Assembly (NCBI RefSeq): GCF_009856295.1
Contig: NZ_WMEU01000004.1
Span: 424,725 to 488,724, forward strand
Origin: Pontibacillus yanchengensis
GTDB lineage: Bacteria; Bacillota; Bacilli; Bacillales; BH030062
Length of the DNA: 64,000 bases
Reading direction: 5' to 3'
The translations under genes were made by a program, and so were the position numbers. Of the stretch, positions 30,469 to 39,301 are shown piece after piece. Each line of letters opens with the position of its first letter. Positions within the stretch are counted from its first letter, which is position 1. Below the pieces are notes generated by a model, which ran no database searches, had not been told where the DNA came from, and saw nothing but the letters and a program-made list of their open reading frames with translations.

Positions 30469-31452
30469 ATGAAACAGATAGGGTTCTGTTGCTTAATGTG
30501 TTTTTTCTTGGCAGGGTGCTCATTTGGCAATGCCGAAAAAAATCCAACCATTACGCTTGACCATAATCCTCCTAAGAAACAATCAGGCCCTGACACCCAA
30601 TCCTTACCGAACGATGAGAGCCTTCAGTCTTCTCCATTGAATAAGACAAAGGCAGAAATTATCATAATGGATTATGCGAAAACGATTAATCTAGTTGCTA
30701 CCAATACAGAAAAAGATAGTTCCAACCTTCTTCACTATGATACAAAAGAAGAATTGATAAGACATTTTTCGCATTTCATGACGGAAGATTTCTCCAGGAC
30801 AACAGTCAATCAATATTTTAAAATGGAAAATGGTAATCTACATGTAAAAAAGGCTTATGAACGAACGAACATTAGCGAGCGTTTGCCGTTCACTCTAGAA
30901 AAAGTAAACAATAAGGAGTACAAGATTTTTCAACAACGAGAAACGCAATCTAGTGGGATAGAAAATCTTTATTTTACACTTCGTAAAGACAATGGAGTGT
31001 GGAAAGTAAAAGGATACTCGAAAGAACTCATTCCTTATGAGAACAACAATGAGGAGTTAGCTCGAAACATTTTATACGACTATGAAATGGCCTTTAAAGA
31101 TGTTTTGCTTATGAATGATCATAAGCTTGAACAAACATTTGATACAAAGGAAGACCTCAAAAAACATCTTCGCACGTTTGTCGATGCAACGTTAGCCCAA
31201 TCCCATGTGGAAGAGCATTACAAAGAAGTGAATGGAGACCTTTCCATTCAGGAACACGATGCTCCTATATTTTTAGATCGTGACGGATCCTTCAAGCACT
31301 CCGTATCGGATGATAATGAGCTAATAGTCGTTCAGGAGCAGAATAATCCTTTGATACAGCATCGTATGATTGAATTTACCCTTACAGGTGAAAATGGGTA
31401 TTGGGCAGTGGATGAGATTGATGTGACAAGTTTGGTGGACAAGGATGAATAA
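30469..31452 (+). CDS. Putative lipoprotein of unknown function
   Basis: A 327-residue exported protein. The signal peptide MKQIGFCCLMCFFLAGC ends in a lipobox LAGC, so the mature protein should be lipid-anchored on the outer face of the membrane at that Cys. Two similar halves can be seen: each has a KEDL/KEEL...HLxxF block, an acidic linker and a W(K/A)V strand (GVWKVKGYS and GYWAVDEID), suggesting an internal repeat of a small alpha-beta domain. The ATG at 30469 has AAAGGAG nine bases before it; an upstream ATG at 30445 precedes that site. I do not recognise a family. The pseudogene upstream is a paralogue. Confidence 0.8.
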   Translation: MKQIGFCCLMCFFLAGCSFGNAEKNPTITLDHNPPKKQSGPDTQSLPNDESLQSSPLNKTKAEIIIMDYAKTINLVATNTEKDSSNLLHYDTKEELIRHFSHFMTEDFSRTTVNQYFKMENGNLHVKKAYERTNISERLPFTLEKVNNKEYKIFQQRETQSSGIENLYFTLRKDNGVWKVKGYSKELIPYENNNEELARNILYDYEMAFKDVLLMNDHKLEQTFDTKEDLKKHLRTFVDATLAQSHVEEHYKEVNGDLSIQEHDAPIFLDRDGSFKHSVSDDNELIVVQEQNNPLIQHRMIEFTLTGENGYWAVDEIDVTSLVDKDE

Positions 31453-31531
31453 GAGGTGGGCGTTATGCCTTCCTCAAAAACTTTTTTTGTAGGTAATATG
31501 GAGGTCCATTTTCATGTTTCTAAATTTATAG

Positions 31532-31561
31532 TTGTATATTTGTTGAGAATAAGGTTAAAAT
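31532..31561 (+). promoter_or_regulatory. Likely rho promoter
   Basis: TTGTAT (31532-31537), 18-bp spacer, TAAAAT (31556-31561), about 190 bp upstream of the rho start. The long leader is in keeping with the autoregulation known for rho genes, but I see no defined structure in it. Confidence 0.5.
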
Positions 31562-31750
31562 AAAAGATGTTTAATGTGTCTGAAGTTCAGGAATTGTGTA
31601 CGTAGTGCCCCGTTTGAAACTTCTATTCTAGCTTCTGGATATTCCTTCTCAAAAACATCCTATCTAAGAGAAGCTATTTCGAATAACTTTCATAGAATTT
31701 TCTTAATCATAATAGAAAAAAATAAAATAATGGTTAGGTGTGGTGATATT

Positions 31751-33040
31751 GTGTCTGCTTCATTAACAATTTCGCATTTAGAGACGAAGAATTTAAAAGA
31801 ATTATATTCTCTTGCTAAGGAATATAAAGTCTCTTATTATGCAAAGCTGACAAAACGAGAATTAATTTTTGCTATTTTAAAGGCTCAGGCTGAAAAGGAT
31901 GGCTTCTTATTTATGGACGGTATTTTGGAAATTATTCCTTCTGAAGGTTTCGGTTTCCTACGTCCGATTAACTATTCTCCGAGTGCTGAAGATATTTATA
32001 TTTCAGCTTCTCAAATTCGTCGTTTTGATTTGAGAAATGGAGATAAAGTATCCGGTAAGGTACGTCCTCCGAAAGAAAATGAACGATATTATGGATTATT
32101 GCACGTAGATGCTGTAAACGGGGAAGATCCCGAAATCGCTAAGGAACGTGTTCACTTCCCAGCTTTAACACCATTATATCCAGATCAAAGAATGAACCTT
32201 GAGACGGAAAGCAAGCGTCTCTCGACTCGCATTATCGATCTTATGACGCCTGTTGGATTTGGACAACGTGGACTTATTGTAGCTCCTCCTAAAGCGGGTA
32301 AAACGATGCTGTTGAAGCAAGTTGCTAATAGTATTTCTCATAATCATCCGGATTCCAAGTTAATCATCTTGCTAGTAGATGAACGTCCGGAAGAGGTAAC
32401 CGACATAGAACGTTCTGTTGAAGGCGATGTCGATGTAGTAAGTTCTACCTTTGATGAGGTTCCGGAAAACCATATTAAAGTTTCTGAGCTTGTATTAGAA
32501 CGCGCGATGAGACTAGTGGAACATAAGAAAGATGTCATCATTTTAATGGATAGTATTACGCGTTTGGCTCGGGCTTATAACCTTGTAATCCCACCAAGTG
32601 GACGAACATTATCCGGTGGTATCGACCCTGCTGCCTTCCACCGTCCGAAGCGTTTCTTTGGTGCGGCTCGTAATATTGAAGAGGGTGGTAGTTTAACCAT
32701 TCTGGCAACGGCATTAGTTGATACAGGTTCCCGTATGGATGACGTCATTTATGAAGAATTCAAAGGAACAGGAAATATGGAATTGCATCTTGATCGAAGT
32801 CTTGCTGAACGCCGTATTTTCCCTGCGATAGATATTCTTCGCTCAGGTACACGAAAAGAAGAGCTATTATTGCCTAAATCCCATCTTGATAAAATTTGGG
32901 CGATTCGAAAAACATTCGGAGATCAATATGACTTCGTCGATCGATTCCTACGTCGCTTAAAATCTTCTAAAAATAACGAAGAATTTTTCCAGCTGATGGA
33001 TGAGGACATGAAAGGCAAGTCTCCATCAAGGCGTTCGTAG
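31751..33040 (+). CDS. rho: Transcription termination factor Rho
   Basis: A 429-residue hexameric RNA helicase that ends transcription at Rho-dependent sites. The N-terminal Rho-N helices ([21 protein letters not shown]), the cold-shock-like RNA-binding domain ([20 protein letters not shown]), the P-loop [13 protein letters not shown] near residue 180, [14 protein letters not shown] and the Q-loop/R-loop regions are all clear. The frame is open well upstream, but homology and GGTG spacing favour the GTG at 31751. It is followed by the L31 gene as in most Firmicutes. Confidence 0.96.
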   Translation: MSASLTISHLETKNLKELYSLAKEYKVSYYAKLTKRELIFAILKAQAEKDGFLFMDGILEIIPSEGFGFLRPINYSPSAEDIYISASQIRRFDLRNGDKVSGKVRPPKENERYYGLLHVDAVNGEDPEIAKERVHFPALTPLYPDQRMNLETESKRLSTRIIDLMTPVGFGQRGLIVAPPKAGKTMLLKQVANSISHNHPDSKLIILLVDERPEEVTDIERSVEGDVDVVSSTFDEVPENHIKVSELVLERAMRLVEHKKDVIILMDSITRLARAYNLVIPPSGRTLSGGIDPAAFHRPKRFFGAARNIEEGGSLTILATALVDTGSRMDDVIYEEFKGTGNMELHLDRSLAERRIFPAIDILRSGTRKEELLLPKSHLDKIWAIRKTFGDQYDFVDRFLRRLKSSKNNEEFFQLMDEDMKGKSPSRRS

Positions 33041-33065
33041 CACAATGGTAACGAAGAACTAAATC

Positions 33066-33094
33066 TTGCAAATGTGCAAGTGGACTGTTATAAT
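33066..33094 (+). promoter_or_regulatory. Promoter of the L31 gene
   Basis: TTGCAA (33066-33071), 17-bp spacer, perfect TATAAT (33089-33094). The -35 sits in a short palindrome CTTGCA-AATG-TGCAAG (33065-33080). No Zur box (AT-rich palindrome with TCGTAAT) is seen. Confidence 0.75.
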
Positions 33095-33194
33095 CTTTCT
33101 ATGTGAGTTTCGATAATGACTAGTAGTAGTCTGTTAACGGCTCTTATAATAACTCTGTATTCCACAGGATTCAGGGCAAAAAGGAGTGTAAGGT

Positions 33195-33440
33195 ATGAAG
33201 GAACAAATTCATCCGCAATATCAGAAAGTTGTATTTCTAGACACTAGTTCAGATTACAAATTCTTAACTGGTTCTACGCTAACTTCTGATGAAACTATCG
33301 AATGGGAAGACGGCAATACGTATCCACTATTACGTGTTGAGATCAGTTCAGCTTCTCATCCGTTCTACACTGGTAAGCAAAAAGCCGACAAAGAAGGCGG
33401 CCGTGTGGATCGTTTCAAGAAAAAATACAATCTTGGATAA
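33195..33440 (+). CDS. rpmE2: Ribosomal protein L31, type B (zinc-free)
   Basis: An 81-residue large-subunit ribosomal protein. It starts [23 protein letters not shown] and ends [14 protein letters not shown]. It has no cysteine at all, whereas the zinc-binding form of about 66 residues has a CxxC pair; the insert [21 protein letters not shown] is typical of type B. In B. subtilis the gene after rho is the zinc form and the type B gene is elsewhere under Zur, so here the paralogue occupies the housekeeping locus. The ATG follows AAAAGGAG. Own promoter and own terminator. Confidence 0.95.
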   Translation: MKEQIHPQYQKVVFLDTSSDYKFLTGSTLTSDETIEWEDGNTYPLLRVEISSASHPFYTGKQKADKEGGRVDRFKKKYNLG

Positions 33441-33491
33441 GTATCAGTTTTCTTTTTCGAAAGAAACGAAAACTTATTACAGAGTTGAAAA

Positions 33492-33526
33492 AACAGGCAA
33501 ATTGTCTTTCTTTGCCTGTTTTTTTA
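33492..33526 (+). terminator. Terminator of the L31 gene
   Basis: AACAGGCAAA (33492-33501) pairs perfectly with 33511-33520, followed by a T-run. Confidence 0.92.
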
Positions 33527-33656
33527 TTCGTTAAAAACCCATTTTTATAAAAATATACGTTTTAGCTTTAAATTTGGATAGCTAGTATAAACTAGTAGTA
33601 CAAAAAATGTAATGACATGGAATTTCTGTACTGAGGTAGAAGGGAGAGACCGAGCT

Positions 33657-34268
33657 GTGCATGTAATGAAACAAAGCGGTTGGATTGAGGTTATTTGTGG
33701 AAGTATGTTTTCAGGTAAATCAGAAGAACTGATTCGTCGAGTCCGTCGTGCTACATACGGTAACCTTTCCGTACGAGTCTTTAAACCTGCAATCGACAAT
33801 CGCTATGCAGATGACTCCATCGTATCCCATAATGGTACGTCTGTTTTAGCTCGTCCGGTTGATTATTCAGAGGATATTTTTTCTTATGTCGACGATCATG
33901 TCGACGTTGTAGGAATTGATGAAGTGCAATTTTTTGATGACAATGTAGTTGAAGTAGCCCAAACCTTAGCAGAACGTGGCCATAGAGTGATTGTCGCTGG
34001 CTTAGATTTAGATTTCCGTGGAGAGCCATTCGGTTCTCTCCCAACCTTCTTAGCAGTAGGGGAATCTGTCACAAAGCTTAGCGCCATTTGCCCAATCTGT
34101 GGTTCACCAGCTAGTCGAACACAACGATTAATCGATGGCCGACCAGCCTCCTATGATGACCCAGTGATTTTAGTAGGTGCATCGGAATCCTACGAACCAC
34201 GCTGCCGTCACCATCACGAGGTTCCGAACAAGCCCAGGCACATCTTAACATCAAAGCAATCTCAGTAG
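33657..34268 (+). CDS. tdk: Thymidine kinase (type II)
   Basis: A 203-residue salvage enzyme phosphorylating thymidine. The P-loop is [17 protein letters not shown]; the DEVQFFDD segment carries the catalytic and magnesium-binding acids; CPICG and CRHHHEVP form the zinc-bearing lasso region. The frame is open to 33612, but GTG at 33657 after GGGAGAG gives MHVMKQSGW, equivalent to the B. subtilis start MYIMKQSGW. Its place after rho-rpmE is conserved in Bacillus. Confidence 0.96.
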   Translation: MHVMKQSGWIEVICGSMFSGKSEELIRRVRRATYGNLSVRVFKPAIDNRYADDSIVSHNGTSVLARPVDYSEDIFSYVDDHVDVVGIDEVQFFDDNVVEVAQTLAERGHRVIVAGLDLDFRGEPFGSLPTFLAVGESVTKLSAICPICGSPASRTQRLIDGRPASYDDPVILVGASESYEPRCRHHHEVPNKPRHILTSKQSQ

Positions 34269-34288
34269 TAATTTAATAAAATTAGCAC

Positions 34289-34317
34289 AAAAGCCTTCAA
34301 TTATGAAGGCTTTTTTT
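34289..34317 (+). terminator. Terminator of tdk
   Basis: GCCTTC/GAAGGC (34293-34298 with 34305-34310), flanked by an A-run and T-run that extend the stem. Confidence 0.9.
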
Positions 34318-34341
34318 AATAAGTAAAGAAAGGATAAGTTT

Positions 34342-34491
34342 CTGGCGCTTACTTGTCTAGCTCCAGCGCCCAGCAAACTTCCTGCACCTTCTTGCGATAA
34401 GTCAACATCGAACGCTTGCGCTTTTCGTGTTTCCTTTATCTCATACGGAGACGTCCAGTTTGTACCTCGCTAATCGGGCGCTTGCGCTTTT
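34342..34491. repeat. Palindromic intergenic element, short form
   Basis: Begins GTCTAGCTCCAGCGCCCAGC and ends TCGCTAATCGGGCGCTTGCG; AGCGCCC and GGGCGCT at the two ends can pair. The core has GCGATAAGTCAACATCGA and GTGTTTCCTTTATCTC. No coding sense. Together with its flanks it fills most of the 397-bp gap between tdk and the spore lipoprotein gene. Confidence 0.75.
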
Positions 34492-34665
34492 GTTCATGGA
34501 TAAGATAACAAAAGATATGGTTCTCCCCCCATTTATATCAGGAGTCATATTACATAAAAGTGAAAAATTACCTTGAGGAATTTTCACACACCGCTTCCTT
34601 TACCTGATACAAATCTTCAAGATGGGAAAGCTAACCTCAAACAATCATAAAAGGAGGTTCCCATT

Positions 34666-35088
34666 TTGCGATATTTTCTTGTATTAGCAAGTGTAGTGGG
34701 CATGTTGATCGTATCAGCTTGTGCATCCAATCCACAGGGCACGCAAGAGGTTCGAGATAATCAAACACTCAATATTCGAAATAACGATACAATGGAAGAG
34801 CATCATACAAAGCGTGGTCTTCAGCAAACTGATAACCCAAAACAAATGAATCAGGTTGGAGAGACGTGGGGGATTCGTTTGGATAAAGAAAAAGTTCATG
34901 AAGCTATCGACTTAGTTGATGGTGTTGAAGTTCGTCGGGTGAACTTCACGGGTAGTCATGCGTACGTATCCATTAGAGCAACACAAGATAACTTATCCGA
35001 TGATGAAAGAAAGGTTCTTGAAAACAAAGCGCAAACCGCAGTTGAAAACGCGCTACCACGTTATCGAATCCGTGTGAAAATGAGATAA
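34666..35088 (+). CDS. YhcN/YlaJ family sporulation lipoprotein
   Basis: A 140-residue lipoprotein: signal peptide RYFLVLASVVGMLIVSAC with the lipobox cysteine at residue 19, a polar linker, then a domain with AIDLVDGVEVRRVNFTGSHAYVSIRA, characteristic of the YhcN/YlaJ family found in the forespore inner membrane and linked to germination and outgrowth. The start is TTG at 34666, eight bases after AAGGAGG; no ATG or GTG is available at that distance. A CATATTA at 34546 would suit a SigG -10, but no matching -35 is seen, so forespore expression is assumed from the family only. Confidence 0.85.
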   Translation: MRYFLVLASVVGMLIVSACASNPQGTQEVRDNQTLNIRNNDTMEEHHTKRGLQQTDNPKQMNQVGETWGIRLDKEKVHEAIDLVDGVEVRRVNFTGSHAYVSIRATQDNLSDDERKVLENKAQTAVENALPRYRIRVKMR

Positions 35089-35163
35089 CAACAGGCGTAG
35101 GTACTCTGAATTTTGTAAAATAGTGACGAAGGTTGGAGTGCCTGGTGCCGTGCTCTTTCTTCT

Positions 35164-35192
35164 TTGACTCCATAATGAAGCTGTACTATAAT
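35164..35192 (+). promoter_or_regulatory. prfA promoter
   Basis: TTGACT (35164-35169), 17-bp spacer, TATAAT (35187-35192): the most consensus-like SigA promoter in the window, 34 bp ahead of the prfA start. Confidence 0.88.
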
Positions 35193-35226
35193 TAGAATGT
35201 TATGGACGAAAAAGAGGTGGATGAAA

Positions 35227-36297
35227 GTGTTAGAAAAACTTCAAACCTTAGAAGATCGGTATGAAAAATTAAACGAGTTACTAAGTGACCCGGAAATAGC
35301 TAGTGATTCCAATAAACTACGCGAATATTCCAAAGAACAAGCGGGTCTAGAAGAAACGGTTCAAACGTATCAAGAATACAAAGACATCTGTAGTCAGCAT
35401 GATGACACAAGAGCAATGCTGGATGATGGTCTAGATGAAGAAATGAAAGAAATGGCAAAAGCCGAAATGGAAGAACTCTCTGAAAAGAAAGCAGAACTAG
35501 AGGAACGCCTGAAGTTCTTACTTATTCCGAAAGATCCAAATGATGATAAGAACGTAATCATGGAGGTTCGCGGAGCTGCAGGTGGCGATGAAGCTGCATT
35601 GTTTGCAGGAGATCTATTCCGTATGTATTCTCGTTTCGCAGAATTCCATGGATGGAAAATTGATATCATGGATTCTCATGAAAGTGAAGTTGGTGGCTAC
35701 AAAGAAATCATCTTCATGGTAAACGGAACAGGTGCGTTCTCAAAACTGAAATTTGAGAATGGTGCACACCGAGTTCAACGTGTACCGCAAACAGAATCTG
35801 GCGGACGCATTCATACATCAACAGCAACCGTAGCTGTCTTACCTGAAGCAGAAGAAATCGAAGTGGATGTAAACGAAAAAGACATCCGTGTTGATACATT
35901 TGCTTCTAGTGGACCAGGAGGACAGAGTGTTAACACGACCATGTCTGCTGTTCGTTTAACACACGAGCCAACTGGTATTGTTGTTTCCTGTCAGGATGAA
36001 AAATCCCAGATTAAGAACAAAGAAAAAGCAATGAAGGTATTACGTGCTCGTATTTATGAGAAATTTCAACAAGAAGCACAAGCAGAATACGATGAGCACC
36101 GTAAATCAGCAGTTGGTTCTGGTGACCGTTCCGAACGTATCCGTACGTATAACTTCCCGCAAAACCGTGTAACGGATCACCGCATCGGATTAACGCTTCA
36201 GAAGCTCGATCGAATTCTAGAAGGTCAACTAGATGAAATTACAGAAGCGCTTCTTATTGAAGAACAAACCAAAGCTCTAGAGCAACTTGGTGAGTAA
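35227..36297 (+). CDS. prfA: Peptide chain release factor 1
   Basis: A 356-residue class I release factor, reading UAA and UAG and triggering peptide release. The GGQ motif is in [12 protein letters not shown] near residue 233; the codon-reading PxT-type region precedes it ([14 protein letters not shown]). The GTG at 35227 gives [19 protein letters not shown], the same N-terminus and length as in B. subtilis; the in-frame ATG at 35221 is too close to the ribosome site AAAGAGGTGG. The next gene, prmC, which methylates the GGQ glutamine, starts two bases after the stop. Confidence 0.97.
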   Translation: MLEKLQTLEDRYEKLNELLSDPEIASDSNKLREYSKEQAGLEETVQTYQEYKDICSQHDDTRAMLDDGLDEEMKEMAKAEMEELSEKKAELEERLKFLLIPKDPNDDKNVIMEVRGAAGGDEAALFAGDLFRMYSRFAEFHGWKIDIMDSHESEVGGYKEIIFMVNGTGAFSKLKFENGAHRVQRVPQTESGGRIHTSTATVAVLPEAEEIEVDVNEKDIRVDTFASSGPGGQSVNTTMSAVRLTHEPTGIVVSCQDEKSQIKNKEKAMKVLRARIYEKFQQEAQAEYDEHRKSAVGSGDRSERIRTYNFPQNRVTDHRIGLTLQKLDRILEGQLDEITEALLIEEQTKALEQLGE

Positions 36298-36298
36298 T

Positions 36299-37171
36299 AT
36301 GATGGAAGCGAAAACCATTTTTGAAGTCCGTCGCTGGACTTCTCTTTTTTTGCAGGAAAACAATCGGGAAACGGGAGTTGGTGAACTGCTACTCCAGCAC
36401 CATCTCGGTATGACGCGAGCCCAACTTTTTGCTAATGCCCGTGATGAAGTGTCTGTTGATGTGCGTCAAAAAATAGAGCTGAATCTTCGGCAACATGTCG
36501 CTCATGGAACCCCAGTACAGCACTTAATCGGTACGGAGGAATTTTACGGACGCCTGTTTAAAGTCAATCAGGACGTACTTATCCCGAGACCGGAGACGGA
36601 AGAACTAGTCCTAGGAATTCTCAACCGATTGAAACAAAAAGGGATGTTTTCCGTACCCCTAACATGTGTGGATATCGGAACAGGAAGTGGCATCATTGCA
36701 ACGACATTAACGAAAGAGCTCCCCCATGCCACGATGTATGCGACAGATATTTCTACTGAAGCGTTACAGGTAGCCGAACAAAATGCACATGCATTAGATG
36801 CAACTGTTCAATTTCGTCAAGGAAACTTCCTTGCCCCTGTCATCGACGAAGAGGCAACCTTCGATGTCATTGTATCCAATCCTCCATATATTCCGGAAAG
36901 GGATCGGGATTCTTTATCCGATGTTGTTCGAGACCATGACCCTTCGCTTGCACTATTTGCAGGCGAAGATGGCCTTGCCGCATATCGACGCATCATCGAG
37001 CAACTCCCTTCTGTCGTGAAAAAAGACACACTACTAGCGCTAGAAATTGGACACGATCAACGACATACCGTCCCGACATTAATAGAAGCGACATTCCCAA
37101 ATGCTCAAATCGAAGTAGAGCAAGATATAAATCAAAATGACCGCATGGTATTTGCCTGGCTTTCTAAGTAG
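36299..37171 (+). CDS. prmC: Release factor glutamine N5-methyltransferase
   Basis: A 290-residue SAM-dependent enzyme (HemK/PrmC) that methylates the glutamine of the GGQ motif in release factors. The SAM motif is VDIGTGSGIIATTL and the catalytic NPPY is in DVIVSNPPYIPERD; an N-terminal five-helix domain binds the release factor. The likely start is the ATG at 36299, using GGTGAG at the end of prfA; the ATG at 36302 is equally possible. Translational coupling with prfA fits the substrate relation. The terminator overlaps the stop codon. Confidence 0.95.
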   Translation: MMEAKTIFEVRRWTSLFLQENNRETGVGELLLQHHLGMTRAQLFANARDEVSVDVRQKIELNLRQHVAHGTPVQHLIGTEEFYGRLFKVNQDVLIPRPETEELVLGILNRLKQKGMFSVPLTCVDIGTGSGIIATTLTKELPHATMYATDISTEALQVAEQNAHALDATVQFRQGNFLAPVIDEEATFDVIVSNPPYIPERDRDSLSDVVRDHDPSLALFAGEDGLAAYRRIIEQLPSVVKKDTLLALEIGHDQRHTVPTLIEATFPNAQIEVEQDINQNDRMVFAWLSK

Positions 37172-37186
37172 AGAGCCAGGTTTTTT
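37155..37186 (+). terminator. Terminator of prmC, overlapping its 3' end
   Basis: CCTGGCTTTCT (37155-37165) pairs with 37170-37180 (one G-T pair) around AAGT, followed by TTTTTT. The 5' arm lies within the last codons of prmC and the loop touches its stop codon. Confidence 0.9.
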
Positions 37187-37212
37187 GTGTAGTAGGTAAG
37201 GGGTGAAATTTG

Positions 37213-37530
37213 GGTGGAGCGGGCAAAAGCTGGGGGAGCGAGCATAAAGGGATTCGAAAAGAGCAAAAGCTGGGCTGAAGCGAGCATAAGCAGGTTCGAA
37301 GAGAGCAAAAGTTGGAAGGAAGAGAGCATAAACTGATTCGAAGAGCGCAAAAGTGGGGAGGAAGAGAGCGAAAGCAGGTTCGAAGAGAGCAAAAGTGGAA
37401 TAGAAGCGAGCATAAGCAGGTTCGAAGAGCGCAAAAGTGGGAAGGAAGAGAGCGAAAGCAGGTTCGAAGAGAGCGAAAGTGGGAAGGAAGAGAGCATAAG
37501 CAGGTTCGAAGAGAGCAAAAACATATGGAT
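37213..37530. repeat. Long 21-bp phased tract, GAGAGCA family
   Basis: About fifteen words of the type GAAGAGAGCAAAAG or GAAGAGAGCATAAG. The GC of each falls at 37242, 37263, 37284 and so on to 37515, thirteen successive intervals of exactly 21 bp, with every second unit more alike (42-bp super-period, words alternating with CAGGTTC). Because 21 is a multiple of three, low-complexity frames stay open on both strands; they lack ribosome sites and are not genes. Confidence 0.9.
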
Positions 37531-37544
37531 GTACCATGAAACGA

Positions 37545-37596
37545 GGAACCCCACGCATATCCAGCAGGAACCCGCGCATATCCAACGACTCCACAT
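37545..37596. repeat. CCCACGCATATC-type phased tract
   Basis: Two words, CCCACGCATATCC and CCCGCGCATATCC, exactly 21 bp apart (CG at 37554 and 37575). The same word recurs with the same spacing at 63885-63960. It directly adjoins the GAGAGCA tract. Confidence 0.65.
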
Positions 37597-37636
37597 CCCC
37601 CCTCCCCCCAAAAATAAAAGTTTCATAGATTCCTAC

Positions 37637-37666
37637 GTATAACCTCAGCCTGTCCTGTTCATAATG
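37637..37666 (+). promoter_or_regulatory. Possible SigF-type promoter of spoIIR
   Basis: GTATA at 37637-37641 and GTTCATAATG at 37657-37666, 15 bp apart, resemble a SigF -35 (GYATA) and a degenerate -10 (GGnnAnAMTW). SpoIIR is made under SigF in the forespore of B. subtilis. The -10 match is only partial. Confidence 0.4.
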
Positions 37667-37701
37667 AGACTAGATTGAACGAACGGAAGGGGCAGGGGAG
37701 A

Positions 37702-38358
37702 ATGAATAGAATAAAAAAAGACGTTATCGTGAAGGTGTTACTTGGTTGTTTAGTAGTTGCGTTATTTCCGTTTACATTAACAGGTTATGGTGCAGAGCCA
37801 GCACAGGTTGTGGAAGAAGAGTATCAAGTTATTCCTGATGAAGCGATTCGTTTACGCATTTTAGCTAATAGCGATCAAGACGATGATCAAGATGTGAAGC
37901 GAAAAGTTAGAGATGCTGTGAATGCTAATATTACAGAATGGGTTCAAGATATAACAGATATCCAAGAAGCATATAGCTTGATTGATGAGCGCTTACCTGA
38001 AATTGAACAAATCGTTGAAGATGTTCTTAAAGACGAAGGGGCGGCTCCAACCTATAACGTGAAATTTGGGGAAGTCGAATTTCCTACCAAACTTTACGGG
38101 AACTACATTTATCCAGCGGGAATGTATGAGGCCATTCTAATTACACTTGGAGAAGGAAAAGGAGCTAACTGGTGGTGTGTATTGTTTCCTCCTTTATGTT
38201 TCTTAGATTTTTCAAATGGCACATCCGTTGCTCATGCTGAAGAAAACCCTGAGAGTGGACAACCTGTGGAAAACGATGAAAATCCACAGGAATCTGATGG
38301 AGAAGAAGTGAAAGTGTCTTTTTTCTTAATTGATTGGATTACATCTTTATTTTCATAA
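37702..38358 (+). CDS. spoIIR: Stage II sporulation protein R
   Basis: A 218-residue secreted signalling protein. Made in the forespore, it crosses into the intermembrane space and triggers SpoIIGA to process pro-SigE in the mother cell. After a membrane-spanning signal (about residues 9-30) comes IPDEAIRLRILANSDQDDDQDVKRKVRDAV, the hallmark of the family, and later FPTKLYGNYIYPAGMYEAI and WWCVLFPPLCFLD. A Glu/Asn-rich linker and a hydrophobic C-terminal tail (FFLIDWITSLFS) follow. ATG at 37702 after GGGGCAGGGGAG. Confidence 0.95.
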   Translation: MNRIKKDVIVKVLLGCLVVALFPFTLTGYGAEPAQVVEEEYQVIPDEAIRLRILANSDQDDDQDVKRKVRDAVNANITEWVQDITDIQEAYSLIDERLPEIEQIVEDVLKDEGAAPTYNVKFGEVEFPTKLYGNYIYPAGMYEAILITLGEGKGANWWCVLFPPLCFLDFSNGTSVAHAEENPESGQPVENDENPQESDGEEVKVSFFLIDWITSLFS

Positions 38359-38442
38359 ACATCCTATTAAACATAAAAAACTATCATAATCTCTCTATCA
38401 AAACATAAGCATACTAGTAAGAATGATAGGGAGGTTGAATGA

Positions 38443-38871
38443 ATGCTTGAAGTGACTCGTGCTACAGAGTATGACCTGGAGACATTCACAACGTTTTTCG
38501 GAGAACATGCCAATCAGCTAACAGAGCAACAACAATTATATACGTATGGACACTATGTGGAAATTCATCATGAGAAAAAAGGATTCTTTGCCCTAGTGCC
38601 TGTGGATAACCATACCTACTGGCTACGGACTTTGTACTTAACGCCTGATATGAATCCAAATTTTATCTTAACCTTGTTCGAAGTGCTTCATGCTTACATT
38701 GAGGAAAATGGAATGGAGAATGTCTATGTCCATTGCCACCAGCCAGCGCTGCGCACATTATTAGAAGCTCAACAATTTACAGAAGTTGATGATGCAGCAG
38801 TTCCTCAACAACTTGAAGCTCCAGTTGATATTGGCGGTTGGTGGAAACTCTGTCAAAACGTGAAAAAATAA
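38443..38871 (+). CDS. Conserved hypothetical protein, GNAT-like
   Basis: A 142-residue cytoplasmic protein. The layout (TRATEYDLETFTTFFGEH at the start, FFALVPVDNHTYWLRTLYLTP in the middle, NVYVHCHQPALRTLLEAQQF near the end) is that of a small acetyltransferase fold, where the last stretch would be the usual strand-helix carrying a neighbour of the acceptor site; the P-loop for acetyl-CoA (RxxGxG/A) is not evident, so activity is doubtful. It holds the place of ywlA/ywlB between spoIIR and ywlC. Start ATG after GGGAGG. A terminator follows the DnaA-box cluster downstream. Confidence 0.7.
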   Translation: MLEVTRATEYDLETFTTFFGEHANQLTEQQQLYTYGHYVEIHHEKKGFFALVPVDNHTYWLRTLYLTPDMNPNFILTLFEVLHAYIEENGMENVYVHCHQPALRTLLEAQQFTEVDDAAVPQQLEAPVDIGGWWKLCQNVKK

Positions 38872-38876
38872 ACAAC

Positions 38877-38948
38877 TTATTCACAATTGTGGATAAATGT
38901 TGTGTATAACTTGTGTATCTATGTGGGTAACCCCCCTGCTTATTCACA
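38877..38948. other. DnaA-box cluster
   Basis: Six 9-mers like TTATCCACA in 72 bp: TTATTCACA at 38877 (+), TTATCCACA, the consensus, at 38888-38896 (-), TTATACACA at 38901-38909 (-), a 7/9 match at 38912-38920 (-), TTACCCACA at 38922-38930 (-) and TTATTCACA at 38940-38948 (+). In B. subtilis one of the few DnaA-binding intergenic regions outside oriC is at ywlC, which is the next core gene here, about 1 kb on. Likely a DnaA-titration or regulatory site. Confidence 0.78.
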
Positions 38949-38962
38949 TATGAATATAAAGG

Positions 38963-39005
38963 AAACCTTATTTTCTAAATTTGCAATAGAAAATAGGGTT
39001 TTTCT
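38963..39005 (+). terminator. Terminator downstream of the GNAT-like gene
   Basis: AAACCTTATTTTCTA (38963-38977) pairs with 38987-39001 with one mismatch, followed by a T-run. Confidence 0.85.
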
Positions 39006-39060
39006 ATTGTCCGGGTACTATAAAAATGTTGGGTTGTGTATAACTTCATAAGTATAGATG

Positions 39061-39275
39061 CGACGTCCAGCGACCAACAAACTTCCTGCACCTCCTTACG
39101 ATAAGTCAACATCGGATCGCTTGCGCTCTTCATGTTTCCTTTATCTCCTACGGACTTAGGGGGAAGTTCTGGGTTGAAGGCAATCCACATTCTTTGGGCC
39201 GCAGCATATACGTCGCTAACCGGGCTCCTTCGCTTTTGCCACGTCCAGCTCCAGCGACTAGTATGCTTCTCTCGA
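39061..39275. repeat. Palindromic intergenic element plus a partial second copy
   Basis: CGACGTCCAGCGACC, then CCTTACGATAAGTCAACATC, GTTTCCTTTATCTC and TACGTCGCTAACCGGGC, followed at once by a second terminus CCACGTCCAGCTCCAGCGAC. The internal optional segment is degraded in this copy. Short frames across it on both strands are not genes. Confidence 0.7.
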
Positions 39276-39301
39276 ATGGGCTATACATATCCTTTACACA
39301 T

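Noticed and set aside
33041..33194. Zur operator ahead of the type B L31 gene
   Set aside because: No palindrome of the Zur type is seen; only a short CTTGCA/TGCAAG palindrome at the -35.
37213..37530. CRISPR-like array
   Set aside because: Words recur every 21 bp with no unique spacers of constant length and no cas genes nearby.
37079..37626. Two overlapping minus-strand frames of 164-171 codons and a plus-strand frame (37312-37539)
   Set aside because: They are translations of the 21-bp repeat (period divisible by three), low in complexity, without ribosome sites.
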